Positions 48,610-60,747 of a DNA stretch of 64,000 bases are shown piece by piece. The stretch's first letter is position 1. The number at the start of each line of letters is the position of its first letter. The stretch comes from Endomychus coccineus (Eukaryota; Arthropoda; Insecta; Coleoptera; Endomychidae), in the NCBI GenBank assembly GCA_958510875.1, contig OY294068.1, positions 34,576,297-34,640,296 on the forward strand, given 5' to 3'. The notes beneath the pieces are model-generated. The model did not search any database. It saw only the letters and a list, made by a program, of their open reading frames with translations, and was not told where the DNA came from. The position numbers were made by a program, and so were the translations under genes.

Positions 48610-48930
48610 CATATATTTAATACTCCTATATTGCTAGCGCCGTATTCTCGCATGTAAGAGGACTACGGTGAGTGTAAGTGCATGTGTATGAAAATTCTGT
48701 AAAACGCTGCTACTGCACATTTCAAATGTTGCAGGTTGAAGTAGATGTGATGGATTTGATGTGTGAGAATAGTAGCACATATTTGAGCAAGCACATTAGA
48801 TATACATCATGGTACACGTTGCGAATGAATCGCAGACCTTTTATATCAGAGATAAAAGATATATAGTATTATGTTGAGACTTCTCTCTCTCTCTCTCTCT
48901 CGCTAGCAATACAGGAGTATTAATATATGA
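48610..48930. mobile_element. TIR element (MITE-like), 321 bp
   Basis: CATATATTTAATACTCCTAT..TTGCTAGCG at 48610-48639 is inverted at 48901-48930 with three differences. The interior has a (TC)n run at 48882-48901 next to the right repeat and no transposase. Target duplication not found. Confidence 0.65.
48882..48901. repeat. TC dinucleotide microsatellite
   Basis: About ten TC repeats, just inside the right terminal repeat of the 48610-48930 element. Confidence 0.95.
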
Positions 48931-50785
48931 TTTCTACAAACTACAAATAAATGTTGCCATTGTACCTATTTTGTATCAGATTCAGATCTTTACACATTGC
49001 GTCCACCAATAATTCAGTGATGCCTTTACAATCTTCTTTTTTTCGTATATTTCTGGATAAAAACATTTTATTTAGGACCCCTGTTCTGTTTGTCCTAGAC
49101 TAGAAATTTGACAGCCGACTATTATCGTCGTATCATCAATTTAAGATGAATATATTTTTGATCTAAGTATATACAATGGGTACCAGGGTACCTACCTTTT
49201 TAAACGTGGAATACAAATGAAAACAGAATTTAAACGACAAAATAATAATGAGACGTTGCGTGGAATGTTTGCAGATAAAATAATTTCAGGTGTTTATTTG
49301 TTTATAGCCTAAAAATATACGTAAATTATCTAGTCTAGATAGGTATTAAAAATAATTTCGATACATATTGTATAGTAATTAAAATTGTGACATTTCATAA
49401 TAAATATGCTCCCTTTTACTTTTTCGTGATAACTCTCTTTGCACGTGCCCTTTTAGGAGAAATATATATTAATACTTGTGAATTGAATATGATTTCAACT
49501 TGGTGAAGTCCAGTCAAATTAGTCAATGAAATGCATTTTTGGAGAATGCGGCTTTCTGCATAACCACATAAAATTCCACGAATTTGTATCTTTCTTGAGA
49601 ACTCATCTGAAATTGCAATTTCTTTCTGTTTTTCAACTGATTTTGTTGGACTACTATTATTAATTATGGATTCATATAGATAAGCTATATTGAATATACA
49701 TGATGATTTGTAACGTACGGAGGAGAATAAAATGGTAGATGGGCTCAAAATAAATCAGTTTCATCAATAAATATTTCTCCTACTCAGGCTTTAATTTTCG
49801 CTAACCAATGGTGCTCCCGAATATAATATAAACTATCTCCTATAACTGTTCACTCTAATCCGTTTATGTTACGAATTGTGCTCAGAAAGCAAAATATTTC
49901 TGATTAAATGAAAGAACAAAGTAATTACTCTTAACATAGATAGAGTATCGGCTTTTACCATCGATTTTTTAAATTCATTCTTCTAAAAGTGAAATTAAAG
50001 AGTTTTATTTCAAGAAATTAATTACTATTCTTAAAATCACACCAAGAGTGGACGGAATAGCATTCTACATCCTACGAAACTTGAAGAAATTGATTTACTT
50101 ATCCAATGGATATGATTCAATTAATGTTATGTACTTATATAAATGTTTCGCTTAGAAAAAGAAACTAGTAGGGAATTCAAAACGATTAGCAAGAGTGCAA
50201 TTCACCACGAGGCCACAAAACGCCCAAGGTTCTTCAACTCAATATAATCTACAATACAATTTTAATAGAATATAATATGACGTTTAAGGTAGGTGAATAC
50301 AATATTCGTATGTTGTCAATATTGGGCTCTAGTTTGCCCAAATACCACCAGATGACAATACCAGTATTACAGGTAGTTTGGTTTAGCATATCTCTATTAT
50401 GCGGAGTTAAAATATTGTCACTAGGTGTCAGCGTTTGAGTGCAGTAATTGAAATTTATTTTATTGCCGAACTTTAATCATATTTACGCGGTAAGTTTTTC
50501 TTTATAGATTAAGTATTAAGAATATGATTAATTTGCAATATTTTGTGTTTCATATATGGGTATTGTAGTTTTGATTGTGGTAGAAAACAATCGATTATCA
50601 TTAAATCTTTAGAACAAAACATAACCTAATCGAATCTTGGTTGGTATGCAGCGATATGCGCACCACGTGGAGATGACAATATGCGCGCACGGTCATATTG
50701 TCAGCATGTATGTGCATATGGTCAGCATATTTAGACTAATTGATGGAATTACTTTCTCAAAGTCTATTCATGTACATTTTTACAG
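48931..50785. other. Intergenic, no gene seen
   Basis: AT-rich. A minus-strand frame at 49748-49416 has no ATG and no recognised motif. A small palindrome (GACAATATG..CATATTGTC, 50675-50702) lies just upstream of the pogo remnant. Confidence 0.4.
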
Positions 50786-52428
50786 TTACGACTGGTAAAA
50801 GGAGAAATCAGGGCACTAGGAACAATTGGAAACTTTAAAAAATGCAGTCGCTGCTGTGCATGAAGGTAGGATGTCTTGTCCAACAGCATCTATAACAAGT
50901 TTAATACCTAGAAGGACTTTATCCAGATATGTCAATAATAACCGAACCACTAATCAACTATAGGGCCTAAAGAAAGGAGAAGAACTAACTCTCTTCGAGA
51001 ATAGTTCGATTGGTGGAAGTTGGATTCCCACTAACATCAAAGACACTTAGAAGATGTGTTTTCAATTTCTGCACCAAAAATGGTATCGCAAACAAATTTT
51101 CTAGCATGTCCAAAATGGCTGGCCGTTACTGGCTTAACGGATTTTTGGAAAGAAATCCTGAAATAAAAAAAGGAAAACTCAAAGTGTGCTCAAAGTTGAA
51201 TAAGTTTGTGGTTAATGATTATTTCGAAAAACTCAAACCAGTTCTTCTGGAACTGGATCTGATGAACAGTCCGAGAGGAAAATGTTGCATATTGAGGTTG
51301 CACCATCAACAAAGTGTCCTAGCGAAAAGGAGCAGTACATTTGGTAGCACCAGAGCACAGAGAAAACGTGACCATAGTCTCGTGTGGCAATGCGGCGGAA
51401 AATTAGATACCACCAACAATTTTATTCAAAGGAAAAAGGTTGAAACCAGAATGGCGGACACATTACCGCCAGGGTCGATGGTTCTGATGAGTCGTAAAGG
51501 TAGTACAAATATCACTGCATTTAGCACTTGGATTGAACATCTGGCTAAATATAAATCGCCGGAGCGATTGATGGTGCTAAATGGCATTTTGACTATTCGA
51601 TTGTAGATGTAGCAGAAATACAATATTGTACTTTTCTGTTTACCTCACTCACTCACGAGTTACAACCTATAGGTAAATCTGTATACCGTTCATTTAAATA
51701 ATACTGGAACGACCAAGTACTACAATTCTGGACAAGACACAAAGATCGAAACGTAACGAAACAACGATTTGGCGATATTTTTTCTATCGTTTGTGATAAA
51801 AGTTTGACACCAGTAAATATAAAGGCATGTTTAGCTGCAACCGGTAATTTCCGTTCAATCCCGAAGCAATACTAGAAGTGGCATTTTCCTCTAGTGTAGT
51901 TACCCCAGTAGACATGCTACCTCCAAAAGCAAAGGCAAAGATAGCACGATAAGACGAACATCTCCAAAAGCATGGCCGTGAAATATCCGAAAAAGATCAG
52001 CATCTCCAAATGACGGCTGAAACGAAGGAATCATTCCATTTTTAGACGACTCTAATACCGATGACGACATTTTGGACCAATCGAATGAAGCTAACAAGTG
52101 AATAACAGAAATATTGGAGAATCCCGAGGAAATTACCAAATCAAATGGAATTAGAAAGAAAGCTCCAAACAGCAGAGCTCTTGTGGTAAAGAAATCTGTT
52201 TTTCATGTAAACGAGAAATTTACCTATGACAATGTCTAAACCTATGACAATACCTAAAGCTACGACTCCATCTAAAGCTAAGAAAACACTTAAATCTACG
52301 ACGGTATCTAAAACTACGTCAGCTAAAGCTACACAATACCTAAAACTACTACAATACTTAAATCTACAAATAAAACTGATAACCAAAAATCAGATACCGA
52401 AGAATGGTTTTGTGTAGTGTGTCAGATG
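50786..52428 (+). pseudogene. pogo/Tigger-like transposase, decayed, 5' part
   Basis: Plus-strand frames in order show a psq-type helix-turn-helix (LKNAVAAVHEGRMS..RTLSRYV, about 50835-50930), a CENP-B-type HTH (VEVGFPLTSKTLRRCVFNF.., MAGRYWLNGFLERNPEIKK, 51010-51180) and a DDE_1 core. The core reads HLVAPEHRENVTIVSCGNA near 51330-51395, FSTWIEHLAKYKSP near 51520, and LPHSLTHELQPIGKSVYRSF near 51640-51690. The last has Gly where the QPLD aspartate is expected. Several frameshifts and stops occur. A region of degenerate repeats (TCTAAAGCTACGACT-like, Thr/Lys-rich) precedes the hAT insertion at 52429. The coding trace resumes at 53817. Confidence 0.75.
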
Positions 52429-53816
52429 CAGGGCCGCATCTAGAATTCGGAGGCCCTGGGGCCAAAATTTGGTGGAGGCCCCTACAATTTTTTCGTATAT
52501 AGTGGAGTATACTCAAGTAAAATAATGTGATTACGTACAGCATATGAAAAAATTTAGTCTTGTATTATATTTGCACACTGACAATCGTTTATTAATTAAA
52601 TAAAAACTTTCCGCGATTTCTTATTAGCAAAAGTGTTGACAATATAATCAAAATTCATATCGCGGAGAATGTCGCTTTCCAAACTGAGAAGCATGAGATT
52701 CGACATACGTTCTTGAGTCATCGACGTTCGCAATCTGTTCTTTTATAATCTTTAGTTTTAAAAATGATCTTTCCCCACTGCAATTAGTTACCATCATCGA
52801 TAAATAAATACGAAGTGCCACTTCTGCATTACAAAAAGTAGACTGCACATTATTTCGCAAAATTATCCGGTAGAGAAAAATTTCATTCTATTCACCCTTT
52901 TTCTTTTCCTACTGTATTGCAAAAGTGGCGAGATGAATCAATTCATTAGTTTAATTGATGTTAAAAAGCAACTGAAAAAGTCACATAACAATATCTGAAA
53001 AACGTAAAGACAATAATGAACAGATAATCGTAATTGGAACTCAATTAAAATGATCAATTATGTTAAAAAGTACTAAAAACAGAAAAATCTATAGGAAGAC
53101 AATTCAGAATTTATATTTATACAGCTGATATGGCATGTAGAAACGTTCCTTCAGATCTAACCTCAAAATTACAATAAGTAAGCAAATAGGAATTTTGAAT
53201 GTTTTCAAAGTAAAGCTATACAGAAACATTACGATTACGATTATCGGTGATGGTAAGAAATTATCTACTGTTTATCATTAAATCTCAATAACTGTTCATT
53301 TAAATTGATAATCTTCGACAAATGCCTCTGTTTGTGCCGATAAAGACTGAGGATTTTCGTTCACGTATAATAGTCACCGATCATCTAAATCAGATGTTCG
53401 ATGCATGTACTATGATAGCTGTTTTTTCTTCGACCAATTGTGTGACTAACTTATCACCAGGAATTTCCCACTATATTTTTTCCAAAATATCAATTTTTTT
53501 AAAATATTCAATCGTTCCATAGTAATCATCTGCGTTAAAAGTGAATGACACACTTACAACACACGTACTTTAACTTGAGTGAGTTATAGAACGCACTCCA
53601 CTCATTTACATCACAGCTCAACTAGCTTACTTTGCGCGGGAAATTTGAATATGACTTATGAATGACCCTTGCTAACAACTACACTAGAAAACCTTTCTTA
53701 GTTTCTAACGAATTTGGGATCAATTCAAAAACATACCAATAATTTTTCTATTTTATCCGAATTGGTGGGGGCCCTCAATTCAAGGCCCCGCTGGCCCCGT
53801 CCTAAATGCGGCCCTG
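52429..53816 (-). mobile_element. hAT element, internally deleted, with perfect 8-bp duplication
   Basis: Termini are CAGGGCCGCATCTAGAATT and the inverted CTAAATGCGGCCCTG. The target duplication GTCAGATG is at 52421-52428 and 53817-53824. The second terminal block, GAGGCCCTGGGGCC near 52462 versus GGCCCCGCTGGCCCC near 53784, also pairs. The minus strand near 52650-52830 encodes a hAT C-terminal dimerisation segment (LRIYLSMMVTNCSGERSF, then LKLKIIKEQI). The rest of the transposase is missing or unreadable, so it is non-autonomous. Confidence 0.9.
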
Positions 53817-53935
53817 GTCAGATGAGTGCGCTTGTATTCTGTCTGCGTACAATACAGTTCATGAAGATTCTGTCGGTCTAGCTAAGGCGGATAAAGACAT
53901 TTTTATATGTATGTCCCTTATGTTAATAATACATG
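53817..53935 (+). pseudogene. pogo/Tigger-like transposase, 3' end beyond the hAT insertion
   Basis: After the duplicated 8-mer the plus strand encodes a Cys-rich terminal segment, YNTVHEDSVGLAKADKDIFI then C. The part just before the insertion reads EEWFCVVCQ. Together they form a PHD-like cysteine motif found at the end of some Tigger-like transposases. This shows that the hAT element cut one ancestral reading frame. Confidence 0.65.
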
Positions 53936-54379
53936 AAATAAATTATTCAAATAATGTCAATCATTGAAAATATATATTTGAGTTATAAGAATATATTTAT
54001 TTCCAAAGATTAACGACTTAATCATGTAGGGCCAACTTACCAATAGGGTGTTGGTAATATGGCCACTTGAATAAGCTTTTAAAAATTGAGCGAAAAACTT
54101 TTAAAAACAGTTTCGCCGAGAATTATTAATTATTTTTTATTGGCTTTAAGCATGTTGTATTTTATCATAAGGCAGTTGCCACTGCTGATTAATTTTCAGT
54201 TTGCTCACAAAAAATAAGAATCCCTTAGGGTGTGCATATTGTATTCACTTACCTTACATCTCAATAAATAAGTTTTTCTATTTCGTTTCAAAACAAAAAA
54301 ACCTAATTAATTGCAATATTTTACATGAAGTGATAGCTTTTATATAAATTCAAATAGTTCAAATTGAATTTCCGTAAGG
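53936..54379. other. Intergenic, no gene seen
   Basis: AT-rich, with a small GGCCAACTTACCA / TGGTAATATGGCC palindrome at 54030-54062 that may be a pogo-element terminus relic. Confidence 0.35.
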
Positions 54380-54700
54380 CATTTGGAGTTTCAATGAATC
54401 CCAGCAACATTTTGTCAACGCGTATCGTATATTCGTGAGATGCGTGGGTTCGACTCCTCGGTCGATCCGCCTTGCCGTGACTTTTTTTAGAGGATTTTTG
54501 CACGGAATGTACCTTTTCGCTGCAAATCAGGCTAGGCTACTGCTGGGTCAGTAAACTCTCTCTAAGTTATCTACATCATCCTTCCGATCACACCTTCTCG
54601 CCCTCTCTTCAATATTGGCTGAAGAAGAAAGGAATGCCTATGGCTGCGGCTGCCCACTCCCATTTGAAAATGAAAATAAAATACGAGCCTTTATCTTTTA
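54380..54700. mobile_element. Possible tRNA-derived SINE
   Basis: GTGGGTTCGACTCCTCGG at 54445-54462 matches a tRNA B-box with flanking T-arm style pairing. A T7 run, a non-tRNA body and an A-rich tail (GAAAATGAAAATAAAA, 54666-54681) follow. No convincing A-box or cloverleaf is visible upstream, so it is not a functional tRNA. Confidence 0.3.
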
Positions 54701-55176
54701 TCCCTTTATCATTCTCGGGATTTCATTGAGAATACTACATATTAACATCAAATTTACCAAATTTGCTCATTTACTGTACAATCTCATTTTGAATGATTAG
54801 CGTTTTCTTATGTTTCGATAAAAATTAGTTTTAAGACATACATTGAAGACATGCGACATAATTAAAGTGTCCACTAGAAAGAAAGTAAACATTTAATGTG
54901 CACTTGACAATCAGGCAGGCATCACGTATTTATGTATGTATAATATTAATGCATTTGAGCTAATTGAATATAAAAATTCATGGTCACCAGATGGGTGAAT
55001 GTACGTTCGATTCCAGTCAGTTTTACAAGTCAGTCATCACGTCTTTATCAAAAATACATAAATACATACTACATTGTAGGTTTAATTTATCAGATATATA
55101 AGAAAGTTATAACAAAAAAGCTGTGATCAATTGATCACGTGACTTCTCTCATTTTTGTTAACAAGCGGATCAAATA
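54701..55176. other. Intergenic, no gene seen
   Basis: AT-rich. No gene or repeat recognised. Confidence 0.35.
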
Positions 55177-57504
55177 TACAGGGTGTCCTCGAACTGCGTG
55201 GCCAAAATAAAACCGAAGATTCTTTGATTCGAAAAAAAGTTGATGAGCCTTCTTACTTTTGCCTCAAAGGTCTTGTTTACCCGGTAGAGGGCTTTAAAAT
55301 TGCAAAAATAATTTTGTTTTTTCGGTATAACTTGAGAACGTGATGAAGAACTTCCACAATATTTAGCAAGTGAGTTACTGTCAATAATGGCCATTTTTGA
55401 GAGTGGAGCACAGAGCCTTAGAGACCATAGAAATGGCTCAAACTTGAGGATGTAACGGGAAAAGTGTCCAGAACTTTTTTGTGGTCAATGTAATTCACTC
55501 TATATTTTTTATGTAGATAGCTTATCTAATTTGAAAACTTTTCTTTCTCTTAGAAAATTTTGATAAAATTAACGGATTAGCTTGAAAAAAATAATTTTCG
55601 AGTCTCTGCAATTTTGGCTTACTAATTTTACTTGATTAAAATACCTTAGTTGCCTTTGCTTTTCTAATGTCATTTTGGCATTTGAACAATTTATTATCAA
55701 AACTGTCAGTTTTTACTTTGCTTTCCGTAAAAATTTTATAAAATTATGGCTCAAAATGTCACTAACACTGAAATGGTTGATATGTTATTGATTTATGGAC
55801 GTTGCAATGGCCGGAGAAGGGAAAGATATTCGCATCGCAGAATTCCAAATCGGCAAACCTTCGCGAAACTGGCAAATTTGAAGCAAATCGCAGAGAAACT
55901 GGACGCAGACGGACAAGAAGGACGTTAGAGCTCGAAGAAGCGATACTGGAAGCGGTTGAAACTGAACCTGGGATAAGCACACTACGTTTGGGACTTCGTA
56001 TTGGAGCCTCAAAATCATTAGTTCATAATGTACTGAAAGAAGAACTGTTGTATCCCTATCATATTAAAACAGTTCAAGACTTATTGCCCATGGGTCCAGG
56101 TCATCGGCTAGATTTCTGTCGGCTTATTGTCCAAAGACAAAACGCAAACCCCAATTTTTGTAGAAGAATTCTGTTCACGGACGAAGATACTTTCACGAGA
56201 TGTGGTCTTTTTAACCTCCATAATGAACATTTCTATGCTGATGAAAATCCTCATGAAACGGAAGTTACATATTTTCAGAATCAAACTAAAATCAATGTTT
56301 GGGTTGGAATTGTGGATAACTTTATTATTGGCCCTACCGTTATACCCGATCGATTGAACGGGGAGAACTACTTCAACTTTTTGGAACAAAGGCTACTTGA
56401 ACTGTTGGAAGACTTGCCCTTACACATTCGTCGTGGCCTGGTTTATCCATGATGGTGCACCGCCTCATTTCACATTAGCTGTGAGGCGACATTTGAATGC
56501 GGAATATCCAGATCGCTGGATAGGTAGAGGACACGATGCACCAGTTAACTGGCCGGCCCGCTCCCCTGATTTGACGCCCTGCGACTTCTTTCTATGGGGC
56601 GCTTTGAAGTCGAAAGTTTATGCAGCTCCAGTAAACACACGAGAGGAATTGTTGCAACGAATTAATCATGAAGCGGATTTATTGAAGAATGATCCTGAAG
56701 TACTAGCCAGACTTCAATCCAATTTCTTGAAACGAATTAATTTGTGTATTCAGGAAAATGGGCAACATTTCGAACAATTGATGCCTTAGCGATTCCCCAA
56801 AAAGTTTTGTTGTTTCTTTTAATTTAGCATTTGTTTTTCCTAAATAATCACATCGTTTCCCCATTTCTATTGTTTTTATTATTCGTGTTTTACCGAGATA
56901 TTAACCATTTCAGTGTTAGTGAAATTTTGAGCCATAATTTTGTAAAATTTTTACGGAAAGCAAAGTAAAAACTGACAGTTTTGAGAATAAATTCTCCAAA
57001 TGCCAAAATGACATTAGAAAAGCAAAGGCAACTAAGGTATTTTAATCAAGTAAAATTAGTAAGCCAAAATTGCAGAGACTCGAAAATTATTTTTTTCAAG
57101 CTAATCCGTTGATTTTATCAAAATTTTCTAAGATTAAGAAAAGTTTTCAAATTAGATAAGCTATCTACATAAAAAATATAGAGTGAATTACATCGACCAC
57201 AAAAAAGTTCTGGACACTTTTCCCGTTACATCCTTAAGTTTGAGCAATTTCTATGGTCTCTAAGGCTCTATGCTCCGCTCTCAAAAACGGCTATTATTGA
57301 CAGTAACTCACCTGCCAAATATTGTGAAAGTCCTTCATCACGTTCTCAAGTTATACCGAAAAAACAAAATTATTTTTGCAACTTTGAAGCCCTCTACCGG
57401 CTAAACAAGACACTTGAGGCAAAAGTAAAAAGGCTCATCAAATTTTTTTCGAATCAAAAAATCTTCGGTTTTATTTTAGCCACGCAGTTCGAGGACACCC
57501 TGTA
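55177..57504 (+). mobile_element. Mariner-like (IS630/Tc1 group) element with about 610-bp TIRs
   Basis: Flanked by TA at both ends. Starts TACAGGGTGTCCTCGAACTG and ends with its inverse. The left repeat (about 55177-55788) and the right repeat (about 56897-57504) pair over nearly their whole lengths. They include the first ~14 codons of the transposase (ATG at 55746; MAQNVTNTEMV), which are therefore present inverted at the right end. The left repeat also holds a GAGTGAATTACAT-type conserved block. The element is 2,328 bp. Confidence 0.85.
55746..56789 (+). pseudogene. Transposase of the mariner-like element, two frameshifts
   Basis: Three plus-strand frames form one transposase. The first starts at 55746 with MVDMLLIYGRCNG, the second covers about 55855-56440 (LRETGKFEANRRETGRRR, VHNVLKEELLYPYH, RRILFTDEDTF), and the third continues to 56789 (WFIHDGAPPHF, WPARSPDLTPCDFFLWG). 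The catalytic aspartates are in FTDED, IHDG and PCD. I count 43 residues between the second and third. The frames shift at about 55855 and 56435, so the gene is inactive as it stands. Confidence 0.85.
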
Positions 57505-58178
57505 TATGATAGTAGGAACAAAAAATACAACGGAAAATAATCTTAAAAGTGATTTCTTTTTAAGACAAGCTTTTATTTTAAAGCGTACTTAGAAAGAAAT
57601 GAAAAATCATTTTTGATGAAAATATGAATGATGTTCGAAATATTATTTCAGATTTCAGTATAGGCAGCTATATAAAGATTTTATTTTTTGCAGAATACAG
57701 AATTTTGCATGCAACTAAATTTGGTTGACTTATAGGAAAAGACAGATCTTGTTCAAAATGGTATTTGATTCTATTATGAATTCTTTCAGTACAGTGAGAC
57801 ATATAAATAGAATATAGCTAGTTAAACAAGCCAGTAAAAACTTGGAAGCTGACGATAATACTGACTATACAAGAAAATCGGACAACATTTCCATAAAAAG
57901 ACCACGAGCAACATCAACAAATCTAATAAATTTCAGCAATTACAGACCAACATGAAAATATTTTATTTGATGAACTGTTTCACCTAAACTTGAATATAAA
58001 TAAGGAGAATTGTTTGAGACAGTTGAAGGATCTTCTGATAAAAACGAGTTAGCAACGCAAATTCAAGCTTTCATGCTCACTTGTTTTGTATCAAAATATA
58101 GATTTTGAAAATTCTACAATGTTTCAAATAAAATTGAATTTAATGTTACTTCTTTCATTTTCATTTCTTAGAATTATA
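57505..58178. other. Intergenic, no gene seen
   Basis: AT-rich gap between two Tc1/mariner-group elements. Nothing supported. Confidence 0.4.
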
Positions 58179-59255
58179 TACAGGGTTTTTATTGAGTAAT
58201 TGTACAATCTTTGGTGGGCGACTAATTTTAAGATAAAAAGCTCACATAAACATGGGTTCGTAACGGTTTGGTTTTTGAGATAAAGTGCGTTCAAAAAAAA
58301 TTTACCTCATCTTTTGATTATATTTTTGTTCAGTAACATGACAATTTGAAGAAATTCGGGATAATGGGAATATTAATGATGAGAAACTCACGATTCAAAT
58401 ATCCTGTTTCTTAGATCCTGTTCATTTTAGACAGCACTTTAGTTTGGTTGCGTGCCGATTTCTGGATGAGAATTACCCTAACAGTTGGATAGGAAGAGCC
58501 GGACCGCAAGCCTGGCCTCCCAGATCACTTGATTTGAATCTTTTGGATTACTTGACGTCACTAGATTACAAAATTCCAGTCCAAAATGAACAGGATCTAA
58601 GAAATATGATATTTGAATCGTGTGCCATCATTAATTAGACATAAGTTATATTCGAAAGAGTTCGTCAATCGATGTTAAGACGAATTGATGCATGCGTTGG
58701 AGTAGGCGGTGGTCATTTTCAGCAATTATTGTAAATATTATTTGTAGAAGTAGTTTAGTCTTAGTCTTGTAAATGATCTAAGTTAGTCACATCACAATAC
58801 AATCAATAAAAGACACATTTTATCACAAATTCAACTTACAAAATTCCAACGTAGGTTTAACTTTAAGCCAGTTTTTTTCCAAAAAGGCTGCTTTCAGCGA
58901 CAAATACTAAGAGTACCTTTTGTATGGAAAATTAGATGTAGAATGAGTTTGTTCACTCAAAAATCACATACAGTGTGATACAAAATAGTTATGGTTATTT
59001 CAATACAATTACAACACTGGATGTGGCGCCCTCTAACATTAAACAAAAAACCAAGTAAATATTCAAGTTTCTCATCATTAATACTCTCAGTATCAAAAAT
59101 ATAATCAAAAAATGAGATAAACATTTTTTTGGACGCCCTGTATCTCAAGAACCAAGCCGTTGCGGACCCATGTTCATATGAACACTTAAAAATCGTAAAA
59201 TTAGTCAAAGATCCCCTTTTTGAAGTTTGTACAAGTACTTTATAAGCATCCTGTA
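58179..59255 (+). mobile_element. Tc1/mariner-group element, internally deleted, copy 2
   Basis: Starts TACAGGGTTTTTATTGAGTA and ends GCATCCTGTA, each next to TA. About 200-230 bp at each end pair inverted (for example the GTTTCTCATCATTAATA block near 59070 with its mirror near 58370). Inside, 58444-58636 encodes the transposase C-terminal part ([36 protein letters not shown]), where the SPD aspartate context is altered. Most of the catalytic domain is deleted. Same family as 13623-14505. Confidence 0.75.
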
Positions 59256-59289
59256 TATCTTGAATTAATCGACTATAAAAGAGTTTACA

Positions 59290-60230
59290 CGTGGATACAC
59301 TATAACACTATAAATAAGAAACAATCACCCGTATCCACTAAAAATACTGTTAAAGTACTGAGGACCTGTAGCCATCATCAGAGTAAACTGAATTAGACAT
59401 TAAAATGTGCTTAAATAATATTTGGGGTTAATAATGCAAACAAAAGGGGTTACCTTTAGCTGAAGATGAATCGAAATTTAATAAGTTGCTTTCTCGTTTA
59501 TATATTTCCATCCCTTGTAAATGTCCTAGATATTTGTCCGTACTGCGATTTAAAAGTGATAAACTTTTTTGAAAATGGTATGACCTGTACTTAAAATATC
59601 ATTTTTGCTCATATGAGTTAGAATATTCCTTCTAGTTTGGTCCATATAGCATTTTGAACATGATTTTGTAAATCTCGGATTTGTCGATGTTGCCTAAACT
59701 TTTTTTTAGCTTGTTCTTACATTCATAAACGTTGTTCTATTGGTTGTGGTTTCAAATTTAGAATACATATTATGGAATTTAACTCAAGGATGATAAGTGA
59801 AACTTTTGAATTTCACTGAACTATTTAACGGTAGTGAAATTGGTAAATTGATTGCGTTCCAATTTCCTTTTTTGCTTAGAAATTATCGATCAAAGATTTA
59901 TGGTAACGCTACTTGATGAAGTTTCTCAACTTCGTTGTTATAATTTTGCCGGCTCAAAGGGACGTTCAGTTATCTATGAACGAGAGCTATTTTATAATGA
60001 ATTGATGTAACTGAATTTTCAGGAGTATATCTATATGTTTGAGTGGGTTGTATATATTGTATTCCAAGTAATTATCATCTTTTATAATGTTGATATCAAG
60101 GAAAGGAAGCTATTTATATCTGCTTCCATTTCGACAGTGAATTTTACTGAATCAAATTGATTTATCTCCAGCTGAGGGTAACCCCAAATAGTATTTAAAC
60201 AGGCACATTTTCTAATTTAGTTTGTATGAT
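59290..60230 (-). mobile_element. Penelope-like element, reverse transcriptase end to endonuclease (decayed)
   Basis: On the minus strand, higher coordinates give LPFLDINIIKDDNYLEYNIY (about 60060-60110), the C-terminal reverse transcriptase segment. Lower coordinates give a linker with a KNKLK-like stretch and endonuclease remnants (about 59490-59700). The 3' flank at 59300-59400 matches that at 39295-39400. Stops are frequent. This copy has the normal order, unlike the pieces in the UBXN6 intron. Confidence 0.7.
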
Positions 60231-60747
60231 GATTAGTTGATAGATCAAAGATTCTCATTAATTTAACAGTATTGTTATTGGCTCAGGCTGATTTTTTCTT
60301 ATTTATAGAGCTGAATTAATCGGTCAGCACCAGTACCACTGTTTATTCTCGGGGGTATCGTTAGAACCCACATGGATATATTTAGTAAACATTAATTCCT
60401 TATTATTTTCATTTTGTATGTGAAGGTAAGTTGAAAAACAGTGATAGTTTAAGATGAATTGCTTATATTACATGCACCTTCGTACTTCATATAATATTGT
60501 GAAGGTATAAATTGACAATTTTCAAAAATGATGGGTTTCTTCAAAGATTATAAATTCCAGAATAATGGTTCAGTTTCCGCATAAGGTAAGTAGATCACAG
60601 ACGGCGCCGTGGGAAGCGATTCACCGGCAAATATTTTTGTACGAAACATGAAACTGATCAAGAAATTTTAAATGCTGTCATAACATGCACTGTCACTTAG
60701 TTATGTTTGATTAAGTACATAGAATTGGTATTGTGTATCCAATCCAA
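60231..60747. other. 3' flank of the Wnt gene
   Basis: AT-rich; part is probably the Wnt gene 3' UTR. No other gene seen. Confidence 0.4.

Noticed and set aside
49416..49748. A 110-codon minus-strand frame
   Set aside because: It has no ATG, no splice partner that I can support and no motif; probably chance.
52141..52386. Low-complexity ORFs in the pogo remnant
   Set aside because: They come from short degenerate tandem repeats (TCTAAAGCTACGAC-like) and not from a gene.
54445..54462. tRNA-like GGTTCGACTCC
   Set aside because: No acceptor stem, A-box or anticodon arm pairs with it, so I do not call a tRNA gene.
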